This document shows, in pieces, positions 38,897 through 46,718 of a stretch of DNA of 50,294 nt. The stretch lies in the IMG/VR virus record IMGVR_UViG_3300037993_000208, positions 1 to 50,294 of that record, one strand, 5' to 3'. This stretch comes from a virus. The translations under genes and the position numbers were made by a program. Each line of letters starts with the position of its first letter. Positions within the stretch are counted from its first letter, which is position 1. The notes under the pieces are model-generated. The model saw only the letters and a list, made by a program, of their open reading frames with translations, had not been told where the DNA came from and did no database searches.

Positions 38897-41085
38897 ACAC
38901 GCGAGACCGTGCCATTGTTGGCATCGACTGCGAAGGTTCGCCCGAGCGACCGTGGTCGGTGCAAATATCCCTCAGTTCCGGCACTGGCTATACGATCCGT
39001 TCAACCGACACCGCATCTGTCCATAGGCTTCGCGACTGGCTGTACGATAATCGTGACCGCATCCTCGTTTCTCTCCACTATGCCATGCTGAACGACTTCG
39101 CCCAGTTGCGAGCCATGGGCATAGATATTACAGGCCAGGAGGTACCGTTCGTGGACACGGGAATCCTTGCCTATTTGCTCTGTGTCGCGCCCGGTGGATT
39201 GAAAGCCTTGTGTTACCGCTACGCTGGCATGCACCAAGATAGTTACGAGGACGTGATCGGCAACGTGGGCCACGAGATCGCGATGAGCTATCTGCGGAGA
39301 GTGGCATCGGCGGCAGACGCACCGTGGATGGAGATTCCAGCTAAGCCGCCCAAAAAGAAGCAGCGCAAGAAAGGCGATGCCGAACAGGCAATATCTGAGC
39401 CTGAACCCGATCAGCCAACGCTTGTTCAGGCATGGCCCACGCCCGAGCCCGAGATCATCACCGATGGGAACGGCTCGCGGCTCAAGAAGTCTCAGGGCGT
39501 GGGCAAGCTGATTCCTCGCATCTTTGCCGACATTGAGTCGGGCAAGACTCTCAAGGACGGATCGTTGGTTGATCCCCGCGAGCGCTGGGAGAAGCTAAGC
39601 GATACCGCCAAGGCCCCCGTAATCGCGGCTATCGGTGACATGCCCGTGCCGACCATGGACGATATCGCGCTCGACAAGGCCGTCAGGTACGCCAGCCGTG
39701 ACGCCGATGCTCAGTTCCGCATTACCCGTCCGCTGATCGACCGGGTGAAGGCCATGGAGCTGGAGGAAGCCTGCCGAATCGATCATGGGATCGTGCCGAT
39801 GATCGACCGGATGGCCAAGGTAGGGATTAAACTTGCTCCCGCCGAGTTCTGGGACGACCTCGGGGATCAGTGTGACGCCCAGATGGGCAGGGCCAAGTGG
39901 CTCATCTATCAGGCGACTGGGCAGGACATCAATCCGGGATCGGGCGATCAGATCGCAAAACTCCTGTACGATCCTGTGGACAAGGGCGGACTGGGATTGA
40001 CTCCGCCGCGGCTGACGGATGGAGGCGAGTCCGGGAGGGTTCGCGGATCGACTGATGGCAAGTGCCTGGAGGAGCTTCTGCCGCTGTCACCAATTGTTGA
40101 GTATATCGAGGACTACCGGGAAGCCTCCAAACTCAAGGGAACGTACGTGGAGCCGCTGCGTCTGATGGCCGTCAGCGGTGATGGCCGTGCGCGAACTACA
40201 TTCAAGCTGACGAGGCAGGTCACGGGCAGGATAACAACCGCCGAGCCCATGAATCTGTTGTCGATACCGGTGAGGACAGATTTAGGCAATCAGTGCCGGT
40301 ATGGGTTCGTAGCGGCTGATGGCAATATTCTGCACGACGCCGACCTGTCCACGATCGAGATGAGGACGTTCGCGCACCTGTCGAAGGACAGGAAACTGTG
40401 CGAAATCTTCGTCAAGGGACACGAAGCCCGCGGGGACGACAAGCTGAACTGGGACGTACATACGCGATCAGCGTCCGATATGTTCGGTACGCCTCTCGCT
40501 CAGGTCGAGCGATATCAGCGGCAGGCGGGTAAGGTCGTAAACTTTTTTATCATCAATGGCGGCACCGCGTACGGGCTCCGTATTCGGATGATCAAGTTTC
40601 GCGCCTACAAAAAGGACGGGACGCGCTGGTCGGAAGATGACTGCCAGCAGATGCTCGATACCTGGTACGAGATTTATCCTGGGGCGAAGAGGTTCCAGAA
40701 CGACTGTGTCGAGGAAACAAGAGCTACCGGGTTGGCTCGTGATCCACTGAGCGGGCGGATACGATACCTGCCTCAGATATGGTCGCCGATCGGGAAGGTG
40801 CGAGCCGAGGCCGAGAGGTGCTCGTTCGCGCACCTGATCCAGACCAGCGCCAACACCATCCTGAAGCGGGCGATGATGGCCATGTGGGATGTGCTGAAGA
40901 ACGTGGAGGGCGTGGAGCCATTATTGCCCGTGCATGACGAGGTGCTTCACGAGCTGCCGCTGGACGGGGATACGATGGACTTGGTCGATAGCGTGGTGAC
41001 GTGGGCGCTGACATCAACGACGGACTTGGTTGTGCCGATCAAAGCCGAGAGCGGATTTGGACTAAGCTGGGGCGAGGCTCACTGA
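38887..41085 (+). CDS. family A DNA polymerase with 3'-5' exonuclease
   Basis: A 732-residue replicative polymerase. Exonuclease motifs are GIDCEG (Asp14, Glu16), HYAMLNDFAQL (about 60) and YASRDADAQF (about 263). Polymerase motif A is DADLSTIEMRTFAHL (about 481), motif B GKVVNFFIINGGTAYG (about 548) and motif C PVHDEV (about 682). Between exo II and exo III lies a Lys-rich insertion (PAKPPKKKQRKKGDAEQ). There is no 5' nuclease domain. Motif A has Glu-Met in place of Glu-Leu. The start overlaps the glycosylase gene by 10 nt. Confidence 0.93.
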   Translation: MLLDTRDRAIVGIDCEGSPERPWSVQISLSSGTGYTIRSTDTASVHRLRDWLYDNRDRILVSLHYAMLNDFAQLRAMGIDITGQEVPFVDTGILAYLLCVAPGGLKALCYRYAGMHQDSYEDVIGNVGHEIAMSYLRRVASAADAPWMEIPAKPPKKKQRKKGDAEQAISEPEPDQPTLVQAWPTPEPEIITDGNGSRLKKSQGVGKLIPRIFADIESGKTLKDGSLVDPRERWEKLSDTAKAPVIAAIGDMPVPTMDDIALDKAVRYASRDADAQFRITRPLIDRVKAMELEEACRIDHGIVPMIDRMAKVGIKLAPAEFWDDLGDQCDAQMGRAKWLIYQATGQDINPGSGDQIAKLLYDPVDKGGLGLTPPRLTDGGESGRVRGSTDGKCLEELLPLSPIVEYIEDYREASKLKGTYVEPLRLMAVSGDGRARTTFKLTRQVTGRITTAEPMNLLSIPVRTDLGNQCRYGFVAADGNILHDADLSTIEMRTFAHLSKDRKLCEIFVKGHEARGDDKLNWDVHTRSASDMFGTPLAQVERYQRQAGKVVNFFIINGGTAYGLRIRMIKFRAYKKDGTRWSEDDCQQMLDTWYEIYPGAKRFQNDCVEETRATGLARDPLSGRIRYLPQIWSPIGKVRAEAERCSFAHLIQTSANTILKRAMMAMWDVLKNVEGVEPLLPVHDEVLHELPLDGDTMDLVDSVVTWALTSTTDLVVPIKAESGFGLSWGEAH

Positions 41086-41086
41086 T

Positions 41087-41242
41087 ATGGATAAGAACAA
41101 ATTAGATAGGGAAGGGATCAACGAAAGCCTATGGGAGCTTTCAGTGGGGGGGTATCGATCAACGTACATTGCAAAAGCGGAAAGATGCGCCACCTGCGCA
41201 TCAAGGCGGGTCCTCAGAGAGACGAATATGTTCACGCGTTGA
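41087..41242 (+). CDS. possible 51-residue protein, competing frame
   Basis: ATG 41087 lies right after the polymerase stop with GAGG 9 nt upstream. The product begins MDKNKLDREGINESLWELSV and contains CATC. It overlaps the frame at 41131, and codon choice favours the latter, so only one of the two may be expressed. Alternatively a frameshift divides one gene. Confidence 0.35.
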   Translation: MDKNKLDREGINESLWELSVGGYRSTYIAKAERCATCASRRVLRETNMFTR

Positions 41243-41319
41243 TATTCAAGGCCAAGATACTCGGCAGACGGGAAGCGAAACGAGCAGCGAAGGGGCAGGA
41301 TGATAAAGTACCGTTCTGA
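41131..41319 (+). CDS. small protein resembling an HNH N-terminal segment
   Basis: A 62-residue frame with MRHLRIKAGPQRDEYVHALI and AKILGRREAKRAAKG. The words 'AGPQRxxYVHxLIxxAKxLGR' resemble the stretch that precedes the active site of phage HNH enzymes, but the HHxDGN motif is missing. It may be a truncated endonuclease. No good ribosome site is seen. Confidence 0.45.
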   Translation: MGAFSGGVSINVHCKSGKMRHLRIKAGPQRDEYVHALIFKAKILGRREAKRAAKGQDDKVPF

Positions 41320-41334
41320 TAATAGTTTACATTC

Positions 41335-41377
41335 GTATACATTTTTTCCTTGACATTACAGGAATATATGCTAGTAT
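41335..41377 (+). promoter_or_regulatory. promoter with upstream GTATAC site
   Basis: GTATAC (41335-41340) lies 9 bp before TTGACA (41350-41355); after 16 bp an extended -10 TGCTAGTAT follows (TAGTAT 41372-41377). The ATG at 41388 comes 10 nt later. The placement of GTATAC repeats that of the rightward early promoter at 12433, so both may obey one regulator. Confidence 0.65.
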
Positions 41378-41387
41378 CATCCCCGTT

Positions 41388-41765
41388 ATGGTAATGCCCA
41401 AGGATCGCAACCAGAAACGCAGCCGAATCCGCATCCACCGTCCTCTGCACTCGATCACCGCCCGTCCGGCAAAGTCAATCATCCCGCCAGACGTGGTTGA
41501 TGGCGGATTGCCCGTGCGGCCCGTGCTTGTCAGGCAGTCGAAGCTGAGGTACGCAACCTACTCAAGCCGGAAGCCCACCAAGGCCAGCGAACTCAGCAAG
41601 CCCGAGTACGTGTGGAAGACCCTGGAGATCACCATCCCGCGGGAGATCGTAGAGAGTTCGGGCTGGGAAGCGGGCATGACCGTGTGCATGGAGTCGTACG
41701 TGGATGGCCGTATAAGGATGTTTCCCGCCGGGGACGTGATGGAGCGCGATGAAGAGCAGATATGA
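41388..41765 (+). CDS. AbrB-like DNA-binding protein candidate
   Basis: A 125-residue basic protein. The C-terminal part TLEITIPREIVESSGWEAGM followed by TVCMESYVDGRIRM matches the swapped-hairpin AbrB/SpoVT pattern (strand, IPxEIV, G-x-x-x-G, strand). The N-terminus is an Arg-rich extension. It is the first gene after a strong, nearly leaderless promoter with an upstream GTATAC, so it may be a transcription regulator. The stop overlaps the next ATG. Confidence 0.55.
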   Translation: MVMPKDRNQKRSRIRIHRPLHSITARPAKSIIPPDVVDGGLPVRPVLVRQSKLRYATYSSRKPTKASELSKPEYVWKTLEITIPREIVESSGWEAGMTVCMESYVDGRIRMFPAGDVMERDEEQI

Positions 41766-41962
41766 CGGGATACGACGTTCGCCTGAAAGTCAATGAGTAC
41801 GTCGGCGTGTTCGATAAGCGCGTATATGGCAAAGTTTACCGAACAGGGCGCTGGAGAAAATTTGCCCAGATCGGAAACGCCGGTGTTGCTTTGGACGTGG
41901 CAGAGATGCTGCGTAAACTGGGACACAAAGTTCAGATCGTCGAATCAAGTATAGAAGACTGA
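41762..41962 (+). CDS. small hypothetical protein
   Basis: A 66-residue basic protein (MTGYDVRLKVNEYVGVFDKR), beta-rich at first and ending in a helix (LDVAEMLRKLGHKVQIVESS). It is coupled to both neighbours by overlapping stop and start codons. No family is recognised. Confidence 0.65.
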   Translation: MTGYDVRLKVNEYVGVFDKRVYGKVYRTGRWRKFAQIGNAGVALDVAEMLRKLGHKVQIVESSIED

Positions 41963-42213
41963 TGGCCGACTGGATCAAATTCGTCGAAGTCAATCTGCGC
42001 GATGGTCGCAAGACAAGCGTATGGGCGGTCCTGACCATCGACGGTACCAAGAATCTCGGGCATGTGTCATGGTATCCGGCATGGCGCAAATACTCGTTCT
42101 ACCCGAACCCTCAAACTGTTTTCGAATGGCAATGCCTGCGGGACATCGCCGAATTCTGTCAGGATAACACTGCACACCACAACAAGAGATTAAAGGAAGA
42201 AAAGGAGAACTGA
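41962..42213 (+). CDS. conserved hypothetical phage protein
   Basis: An 83-residue protein (MADWIKFVEVNLRDGRKTSV) with WAVLTIDGTKNLGHVSWYPA and WRKYSFYPNPQTVFEWQCLR, a pattern seen in many phages (VSxxxxxxLGxIKWYxxWRQYxFxP). It is small, soluble and probably beta-rich. Function unknown. Confidence 0.8.
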   Translation: MADWIKFVEVNLRDGRKTSVWAVLTIDGTKNLGHVSWYPAWRKYSFYPNPQTVFEWQCLRDIAEFCQDNTAHHNKRLKEEKEN

Positions 42214-42215
42214 TC

Positions 42216-42659
42216 ATGAACAATCTCAGCCGTGCCGCTGCTGCCAAGCTGGCCGCTACCGCTGCCGAAATCGAAGCCAACCGTCCCGTGCCCGAGTGGG
42301 ACTCAATCCCGGAACTGCGCAAGTGGAAGGAAGAGGTCGTCATCAAGGGCGAGAAAAAGCGCCTCACGTTCGACGAGATGGTGGTCAAGTATAAGGACTT
42401 GGACGCGGAGATCAAGTTCCGCGAGAACATCAAGAAGGAAATCAAGCTCACCATCGAGGCCGGGCTGCTGCTCGCGGATGTGCAGAAGTGCATGTGCGAG
42501 GGCTATCGCGTACAGGTCATCGAAAAGGAGGGCGCGAAGAAAATTGACGCCAACAAGCTGCTTGACCTTGGAGTGGATGCGGATGTCATCGCCGCCGCGA
42601 CCGTGCAGGGCAAATCGAGTTCGTATGTCGATATCAGATCGGTCAAAGAACCGGGGTAA
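42216..42659 (+). CDS. conserved helical phage protein
   Basis: A 147-residue protein. It starts with an Ala-rich helix (SRAAAAKLAATAAEIEANRP), then WKEEVVIKGEKKRLTFDEMV, a coil, and ends KSSSYVDIRSVKEPG. Similar proteins appear in phage recombination or replication clusters without a proven role. AAGGAG precedes the ATG. Confidence 0.7.
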   Translation: MNNLSRAAAAKLAATAAEIEANRPVPEWDSIPELRKWKEEVVIKGEKKRLTFDEMVVKYKDLDAEIKFRENIKKEIKLTIEAGLLLADVQKCMCEGYRVQVIEKEGAKKIDANKLLDLGVDADVIAAATVQGKSSSYVDIRSVKEPG

Positions 42660-42664
42660 GGCTG

Positions 42665-42934
42665 ATGGCACCGAATCCCTACATCACTACTGCCGTCCGG
42701 TGTGCCGGGCCGAACTGCGACAAGGCGAAGGGTGAAAATAACCATTGGTTTGTCCTGCGCCGCTACAAGCGCGATTCCGGGTTCGCCGTCACCGTCTGGA
42801 GCCAGTCTGCGCTCATGCGATACGAAGACTCCCTCCCGTTATGCGGGGAGGGTTGCGTCACCAAAATGGTGGCGAGTATACTATCGTCAATGAAGACCAA
42901 AACAGAAGAATCGAAGACGGAGGAATCGAAATGA
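42665..42934 (+). CDS. small zinc-type protein
   Basis: An 89-residue protein with CAGPNCDKAKGENNHWF (about residues 13-29) and CGEGC (about 60-64), a possible four-Cys zinc site as found in small phage proteins. The tail has a TEESK repeat. The stop overlaps the ATG of the exported protein. Confidence 0.7.
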   Translation: MAPNPYITTAVRCAGPNCDKAKGENNHWFVLRRYKRDSGFAVTVWSQSALMRYEDSLPLCGEGCVTKMVASILSSMKTKTEESKTEESK

Positions 42935-43575
42935 AAATTGTAACCGCACTACTCGCTGTCATGCTCGTCACGGCCGCGGCATTCGCTCAGGCGCCGGTCG
43001 TCAGCTCACCTCAGTATTCCGTCAACCTCAGCTTCCTCACCGGCGGCCCGTACAACCAGACTTCCGCGCTGGACGTGACTTTTGGCAGCCAGTTCACGAC
43101 CAACAACCGCATTCAGGCCGACTTCATCACCATGCCCGGAGCCTCGTATACCGGATACTTCGGAGGGGACAGCTACGACCTTTGCGCAATCCCCGCTGTA
43201 GCGAATGTGCTGGCGTCCACGTCTCTCAGTTGCGGCAAGTTCTCGCCGTTCGTGACGGGACAGGCCGGACTGGGGAGGCTACAGTATGGCAGCAACCCGT
43301 CCAGCCAGAGCTTCGCTGCCTTAGGGGGATTCGGTATAGGGTACGACCCCACGGGCAAGGGTAACTATACGTTGCTGTTCAAGGGTGGCTGGGGACATTT
43401 CGGGCCTAGTTTGCCGGGAGCGAGCAGCAACGGATTCTACTTCTATTCCGGCATCAGCTTTGGCACCGGCACGAGCGCGAGCGCGACTCAGGCCAAGATC
43501 GCCCGCATCCGGCAGGCCGAGGCCAAGAAGCTGAAGAAATTGCAAGCGGCTGCCGCCAAGGCGTCAAAGACATAG
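42931..43575 (+). CDS. exported outer-membrane-barrel-like protein
   Basis: A 214-residue protein with a Sec signal peptide (MKIVTALLAVMLVTAAAFAQ, cleavage after FAQ). The mature part alternates aromatic and small residues (YSVNLSFLTGGPYNQTSALD, AALGGFGIGYDPTGKGNYTL, FYFYSGISFGTGT), as in eight-stranded outer-membrane barrels, and ends in a basic Ala/Lys helix. GGAGG precedes the ATG by 7 nt. It could alter the host surface against superinfection. Confidence 0.7.
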   Translation: MKIVTALLAVMLVTAAAFAQAPVVSSPQYSVNLSFLTGGPYNQTSALDVTFGSQFTTNNRIQADFITMPGASYTGYFGGDSYDLCAIPAVANVLASTSLSCGKFSPFVTGQAGLGRLQYGSNPSSQSFAALGGFGIGYDPTGKGNYTLLFKGGWGHFGPSLPGASSNGFYFYSGISFGTGTSASATQAKIARIRQAEAKKLKKLQAAAAKASKT

Positions 43576-43580
43576 CCTTT

Positions 43581-44102
43581 ATGAAAGTCCTTGGGATAAC
43601 GCAAGGGTACGAGACTTTTGTAGACGATGCCGACTATGAGTCGGTATCGCGATTCAAGTGGTACGCGAAAGCCAGCGCCAGCAAACTAAAGTCTGGCGCT
43701 GTTGTTTATACGGTGTATGCTCAACGTGGTCGTGGCACCAGAGTCCAGTCCCTTCATCGATTCTTGACTGGTGCGCCTGCCGGTGTCGAGATTGATCACT
43801 TGGACGGAAATGGACTCAACAACCAAAGGTGCAATCTGCGAGCCTGCGATCACCGTCATAATCTAGCAAACCGTGGAGTACAAAGGAACAATACGAGCGG
43901 TTTCAAGGGAGTGACGATAGAAGCGGGGAAGTGGGTGGCAAAAATAGGCAGCGGCAAAAGCGGTTATCGAAGGACAGCCCTTGGAGCCTTTGATAGCCCC
44001 GTGGATGCCGCTAAGGCGTATGATCTGGCAGCGATCAAGAGATGGGGAGAATTTGCCAAAACAAATCAGTCTCTCGGCCTGTTGCCTGATAGTTTTGTCT
44101 GA
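43581..44102 (+). CDS. HNH homing endonuclease with AP2 domain
   Basis: A 173-residue protein with LHRFLTGAPAGVEIDHLDGN and GLNNQRCNLR (HNH core, about residues 63-92). The AP2-like part is TSGFKGVTIEAGKWVAKIGS ... DAAKAYDLAAIKRWGEFAKT (about 110-160). It is a relative of the enzyme at 25581. It starts 6 nt after the exported-protein gene without a clear ribosome site, as expected of an intergenic mobile gene. Confidence 0.87.
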   Translation: MKVLGITQGYETFVDDADYESVSRFKWYAKASASKLKSGAVVYTVYAQRGRGTRVQSLHRFLTGAPAGVEIDHLDGNGLNNQRCNLRACDHRHNLANRGVQRNNTSGFKGVTIEAGKWVAKIGSGKSGYRRTALGAFDSPVDAAKAYDLAAIKRWGEFAKTNQSLGLLPDSFV

Positions 44103-44123
44103 CAGCATAACCGTCAGCGAAAA

Positions 44124-44169
44124 GGGGGCGTATGGTTTGCAGCATTGATCCTGCCCATTGGACGCCCCC
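44124..44169 (+). ncRNA. candidate structured RNA element
   Basis: GGGGGCGT (44124-44131) pairs perfectly with ACGCCCCC (44162-44169). Inside, ATGG pairs with CCAT and GCAG with CTGC around an 8-nt loop, giving a three-tier stem with small internal loops. There is no T-run after it. A terminator follows 65 nt later, so a short RNA of about 150 nt could be made. It may also be an mRNA control element. Confidence 0.35.
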
Positions 44170-44233
44170 GTTAATCTTGCATCTTGGCACCTCTGGGTGA
44201 ACGTGAACGCAAGGCACGCACAGCGAACGGCAA

Positions 44234-44269
44234 CCGGGAGTCAGGCCGTCTGAGGACTCCCGGATTTTT
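44234..44269 (+). terminator. intrinsic terminator after the HNH gene
   Basis: CCGGGAGTC (44234-44242) pairs perfectly with GACTCCCGG (44255-44263) over a 12-nt loop and is followed by ATTTTTC. It ends the long rightward replication operon before the peptidase-like gene. Confidence 0.8.
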
Positions 44270-44305
44270 CACGAACAGTATCACGAGCAATAACGGAGTC
44301 ACATC

Positions 44306-45127
44306 ATGTCGCTTCCTGCTCCATATCTTCACACCGATGGTCGCTATCTTCACCTTGGCAAAGGCCCGGCCAAGATCGATGATCCGCGCAGGTTCATGCT
44401 CCAAGACGTTCTCCCCCGCGTAACCCCGCCGGCTTCGGCCAACTGGTATAAGGGCGTCACTTCTTTTGGAACGATGCTGAACAACGTGCTTGGGGACTGT
44501 GTGGTCGCCGCCATCGGCCATGCCGAGCAGGTTGCAACCCTGAACACCTCGTCCGGCGAATTGACTCCTCCCGATGCGGCCATCGAGAACGTGTACGCCA
44601 AAGCCTGCGGGTACGTGCCCGGAAAACCCAATAGCGACAACGGATGCGTGATCGTGGACACCCTGAACTGGGTGCGCCGGCATGGTATAGGCGTCCGCAA
44701 GGACGATCCCAGTCGCCACCACAAGCCTACGCTGTATGCTTACGCCGATCCCGATCCGGGGGACATAGCGCACGTCAAGCAGGCGATCGCCACATTCGGA
44801 ATACTGGACATCGGGTTGCAATTGCCGATCACCGCGCAGAAACAGGTAGGGGCGCTGTGGACGATAGTGGGCGACCCGAACACGGACTGGAAAGCGATGC
44901 CGGGCAGTTGGGGCGGGCACTCAATTGTGGTCTGCGCCTACGACGCCCATCAACTGATTGGGATCACTTGGGGACAACTGCAAGCCATGGACTGGGGATT
45001 CTTCTCGGCTTACTGCGATGAGGCCCACGCGCTGCTGATGCACCAGTGGATGGCCACGCCCGCGATCGTCCAGTCCGGATTCGACTTGGCCGCGATGGAA
45101 GCGAAGCTGAAGGCGTTGAGCGACTGA
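44306..45127 (+). CDS. papain-fold cysteine peptidase-like protein
   Basis: A 273-residue protein. NNVLGDCVVAAIGH (Cys65, His72) is the nucleophile region and SWGGHSIVVCAYD (His about 204) the catalytic His strand; ITWGQLQAMDWGFFSAYCDE follows as the region that would hold the third residue. This order matches a family of C39/papain-like proteins in phages and Acidobacteriota. No signal peptide is seen. It might process a virion protein or cut peptidoglycan peptides. It is transcribed separately after a terminator. Confidence 0.65.
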   Translation: MSLPAPYLHTDGRYLHLGKGPAKIDDPRRFMLQDVLPRVTPPASANWYKGVTSFGTMLNNVLGDCVVAAIGHAEQVATLNTSSGELTPPDAAIENVYAKACGYVPGKPNSDNGCVIVDTLNWVRRHGIGVRKDDPSRHHKPTLYAYADPDPGDIAHVKQAIATFGILDIGLQLPITAQKQVGALWTIVGDPNTDWKAMPGSWGGHSIVVCAYDAHQLIGITWGQLQAMDWGFFSAYCDEAHALLMHQWMATPAIVQSGFDLAAMEAKLKALSD

Positions 45128-45141
45128 TGATCGCGAGACAT

Positions 45142-45171
45142 TTGGTAATCGGCCGCCATCCGTTGTAAAAT
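45142..45171 (+). promoter_or_regulatory. leaderless promoter of the zinc-ribbon/HTH gene
   Basis: TTGGTA (45142-45147), 18 bp, TAAAAT (45166-45171), then ATG 45178 after exactly 6 nt. No ribosome site is present. Confidence 0.55.
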
Positions 45172-45177
45172 CCTCGC

Positions 45178-45666
45178 ATGGCTGGTGTCGCGACAGGGTC
45201 TGGCGGGCTACCGTCCAATACCTCCTTCGTGCTGGTCCGCCAGGCCCTTCGTGAATCGCAATCGCAATCGAGAACGAGCGCAAGTCGGGAAACGATTCGC
45301 TGTCCGCACTGCCGCCTGAACCAGTTCATAACCTCAACTCATCGGTGCCGCCGATGCCATCACTCGGTAGACCCTGAGCCGGTATTCGCGCCCCCTCCGC
45401 GGCAACCGCTGATCCCAAGGGCTGTGTGCCCGATATTTCACAACATCGATCTCGCTCTGCCCCCCATACTGTTGTGGATGCGATTGCGGAGCGGACTCAG
45501 CCAGCGACAACTGGCCATACAGTCGGGAGTCAATCGGATCAACATATCGATGATGGAGAACGGCAGCCGCATGCCGACCGCCGAAACGCTCGACAGGCTG
45601 GCCCGAGGGATGGGCACGAACGCGGGCAGGATTATGCTGGCGGTGGAGTACCTGATGAACAGCTAA
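45178..45666 (+). CDS. zinc-ribbon plus XRE-type HTH regulator
   Basis: A 162-residue protein. CPHC and CRRC (about residues 42-61) form a zinc ribbon. Residues about 97-157 form a Cro/CI-type HTH: LRSGLSQRQLAIQSGVNRIN then ISMMENGSRMPTAETLDRLA. This two-part layout is familiar from Acidobacteriota regulators. It is expressed from a leaderless promoter and overlaps tail-to-tail with the next minus-strand gene by 4 nt. It is a candidate for the protein that binds the palindromes at 12.2-12.7 kb. Confidence 0.8.
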   Translation: MAGVATGSGGLPSNTSFVLVRQALRESQSQSRTSASRETIRCPHCRLNQFITSTHRCRRCHHSVDPEPVFAPPPRQPLIPRAVCPIFHNIDLALPPILLWMRLRSGLSQRQLAIQSGVNRINISMMENGSRMPTAETLDRLARGMGTNAGRIMLAVEYLMNS

Positions 45667-46001
45667 CCCACAATGATTGGATGCTGGATTGCATCGTAAA
45701 TGGATTCAAACGGACTCAGGACTTGTTGGATATTGGAACAGATGGGACAGGCGATGATGGCCACGCTCTGTTCGGCAACAGTATCGTAATCACGAAAAAT
45801 TTGCCATGCGTCGAGCCAATGCCCGCACGAACTTACCCAAAGTCCCTGCCCCGGTTCCTGCATCAGCAGTTGATTGGCTGGATAGCCGAACGACCCGGTA
45901 TTCTGCTGTGGATACACGGTGGTTCCGGGGCCCGATGGCTGTGACCATGTGACCCCGTTCCAGTTCTGGACGTACAGGCTGCCGATCACGAACGACGACA
46001 C
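45663..46001 (-). CDS. conserved hypothetical phage protein
   Basis: A 112-residue protein. GLWVSSCGHWLDAWQIFRDY is followed by AIIACPICSNIQQVLSPFES, a pattern seen in phage genes near tail or head genes (CCPLCxYIQ). Two Cys pairs may bind metal. It starts near 46001 and opens a leftward block that continues to the window edge, possibly virion genes. Function unknown. Confidence 0.7.
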   Translation of the reverse strand: MSSFVIGSLYVQNWNGVTWSQPSGPGTTVYPQQNTGSFGYPANQLLMQEPGQGLWVSSCGHWLDAWQIFRDYDTVAEQSVAIIACPICSNIQQVLSPFESIYDAIQHPIIVG

Positions 46002-46009
46002 GATTCACC

Positions 46010-46501
46010 TCATTTCGTGGCTGCCACGGCTGCCGCTACTGCCGCTGGAGGCTGCTCGACGACCGGGTTCCAGTCGCCGTACAGGTAGTTTGTCAGCGCT
46101 TCGCTGAGGCGCTTCTGAGCCTCTTCAATGAGCGTGCATCCGTCGGCTTCCGCCCACAGTTCGAGTTGTTCGACGATTGGGCCTTCGAGATGGACTTCGA
46201 CCGTCATCGACCCGTCAGCACGTTTCGTGCCAACAGCCGAAGATGGTACCGATATGCCCTTGGCGGTGGCGAGCGCGCGGAGTTTTGCCAGTTGCTCGGG
46301 CGTAGCCGCGGACAGGATGGCGTCCAAGTCGGGCAATTTTGGCAGACTGTTCGCTGCAATGCTCGTTGCCGGGGCAGGCGCAGGCGCAGGCAGCGACTTG
46401 GCAACCGGTTGACCCTCAGCAGACCCCTCTGACGATTGCTCCTCTATGACCCTTCTGGACATGATTTCGTCGGCAGACACCCTTGGGTTTTTATTCGCCA
46501 T
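46010..46501 (-). CDS. hypothetical protein with Ala/Pro-rich linker
   Basis: ATG 46501 (MANKNPRVSADEIMSRRVIE) is chosen since GAGGAGGAAGA precedes it. The 163-residue product has an Ala/Pro linker (SLPAPAPAPATS), a helical segment and a C-terminal ribbon-helix-helix-like domain (MTVEVHLEGPIVEQLELWAE with RLSEALTNYL). DNA binding is possible. The end is Ala/Val-rich. Confidence 0.65.
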   Translation of the reverse strand: MANKNPRVSADEIMSRRVIEEQSSEGSAEGQPVAKSLPAPAPAPATSIAANSLPKLPDLDAILSAATPEQLAKLRALATAKGISVPSSAVGTKRADGSMTVEVHLEGPIVEQLELWAEADGCTLIEEAQKRLSEALTNYLYGDWNPVVEQPPAAVAAAVAATK

Positions 46502-46502
46502 G

Positions 46503-46700
46503 TCATCTTCCTCCTCGTGAGCGATTATAACGCGACCGGGATCGTTTGGAACGACCCTTTTTCGAGCGCCGATAGCCTCCACCTTTCGTCAGTTTCCCGG
46601 CACGTTCCATGGACAGGCTTTCGGCGACCGCCTGACGTTCTGGAACGCCCTCATGACGCAGCTTAGATATCTTGCGCGATACCGCTGTCCGTTTTTTCAT
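46503..46700 (-). CDS. small basic phage protein
   Basis: A 65-residue protein (MKKRTAVSRKISKLRHEGVP) with ERQAVAESLSMERAGKLTKG and an Arg/Ser-rich tail. The pattern KIxKLRxEGxPxxQAVAxSLxMxRxGRL recurs in small phage proteins located among virion genes. It probably binds nucleic acid or a virion partner. Its stop is 1 nt from the next start. Confidence 0.75.
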   Translation of the reverse strand: MKKRTAVSRKISKLRHEGVPERQAVAESLSMERAGKLTKGGGYRRSKKGRSKRSRSRYNRSRGGR

Positions 46701-46718
46701 ATTCTCGTCCTCGTCTCG

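Noticed and set aside
36440-45127. Integrase or excision genes marking a temperate phage
   Set aside because: No tyrosine or serine recombinase motif was found anywhere in the window; temperate lifestyle cannot be claimed from it.
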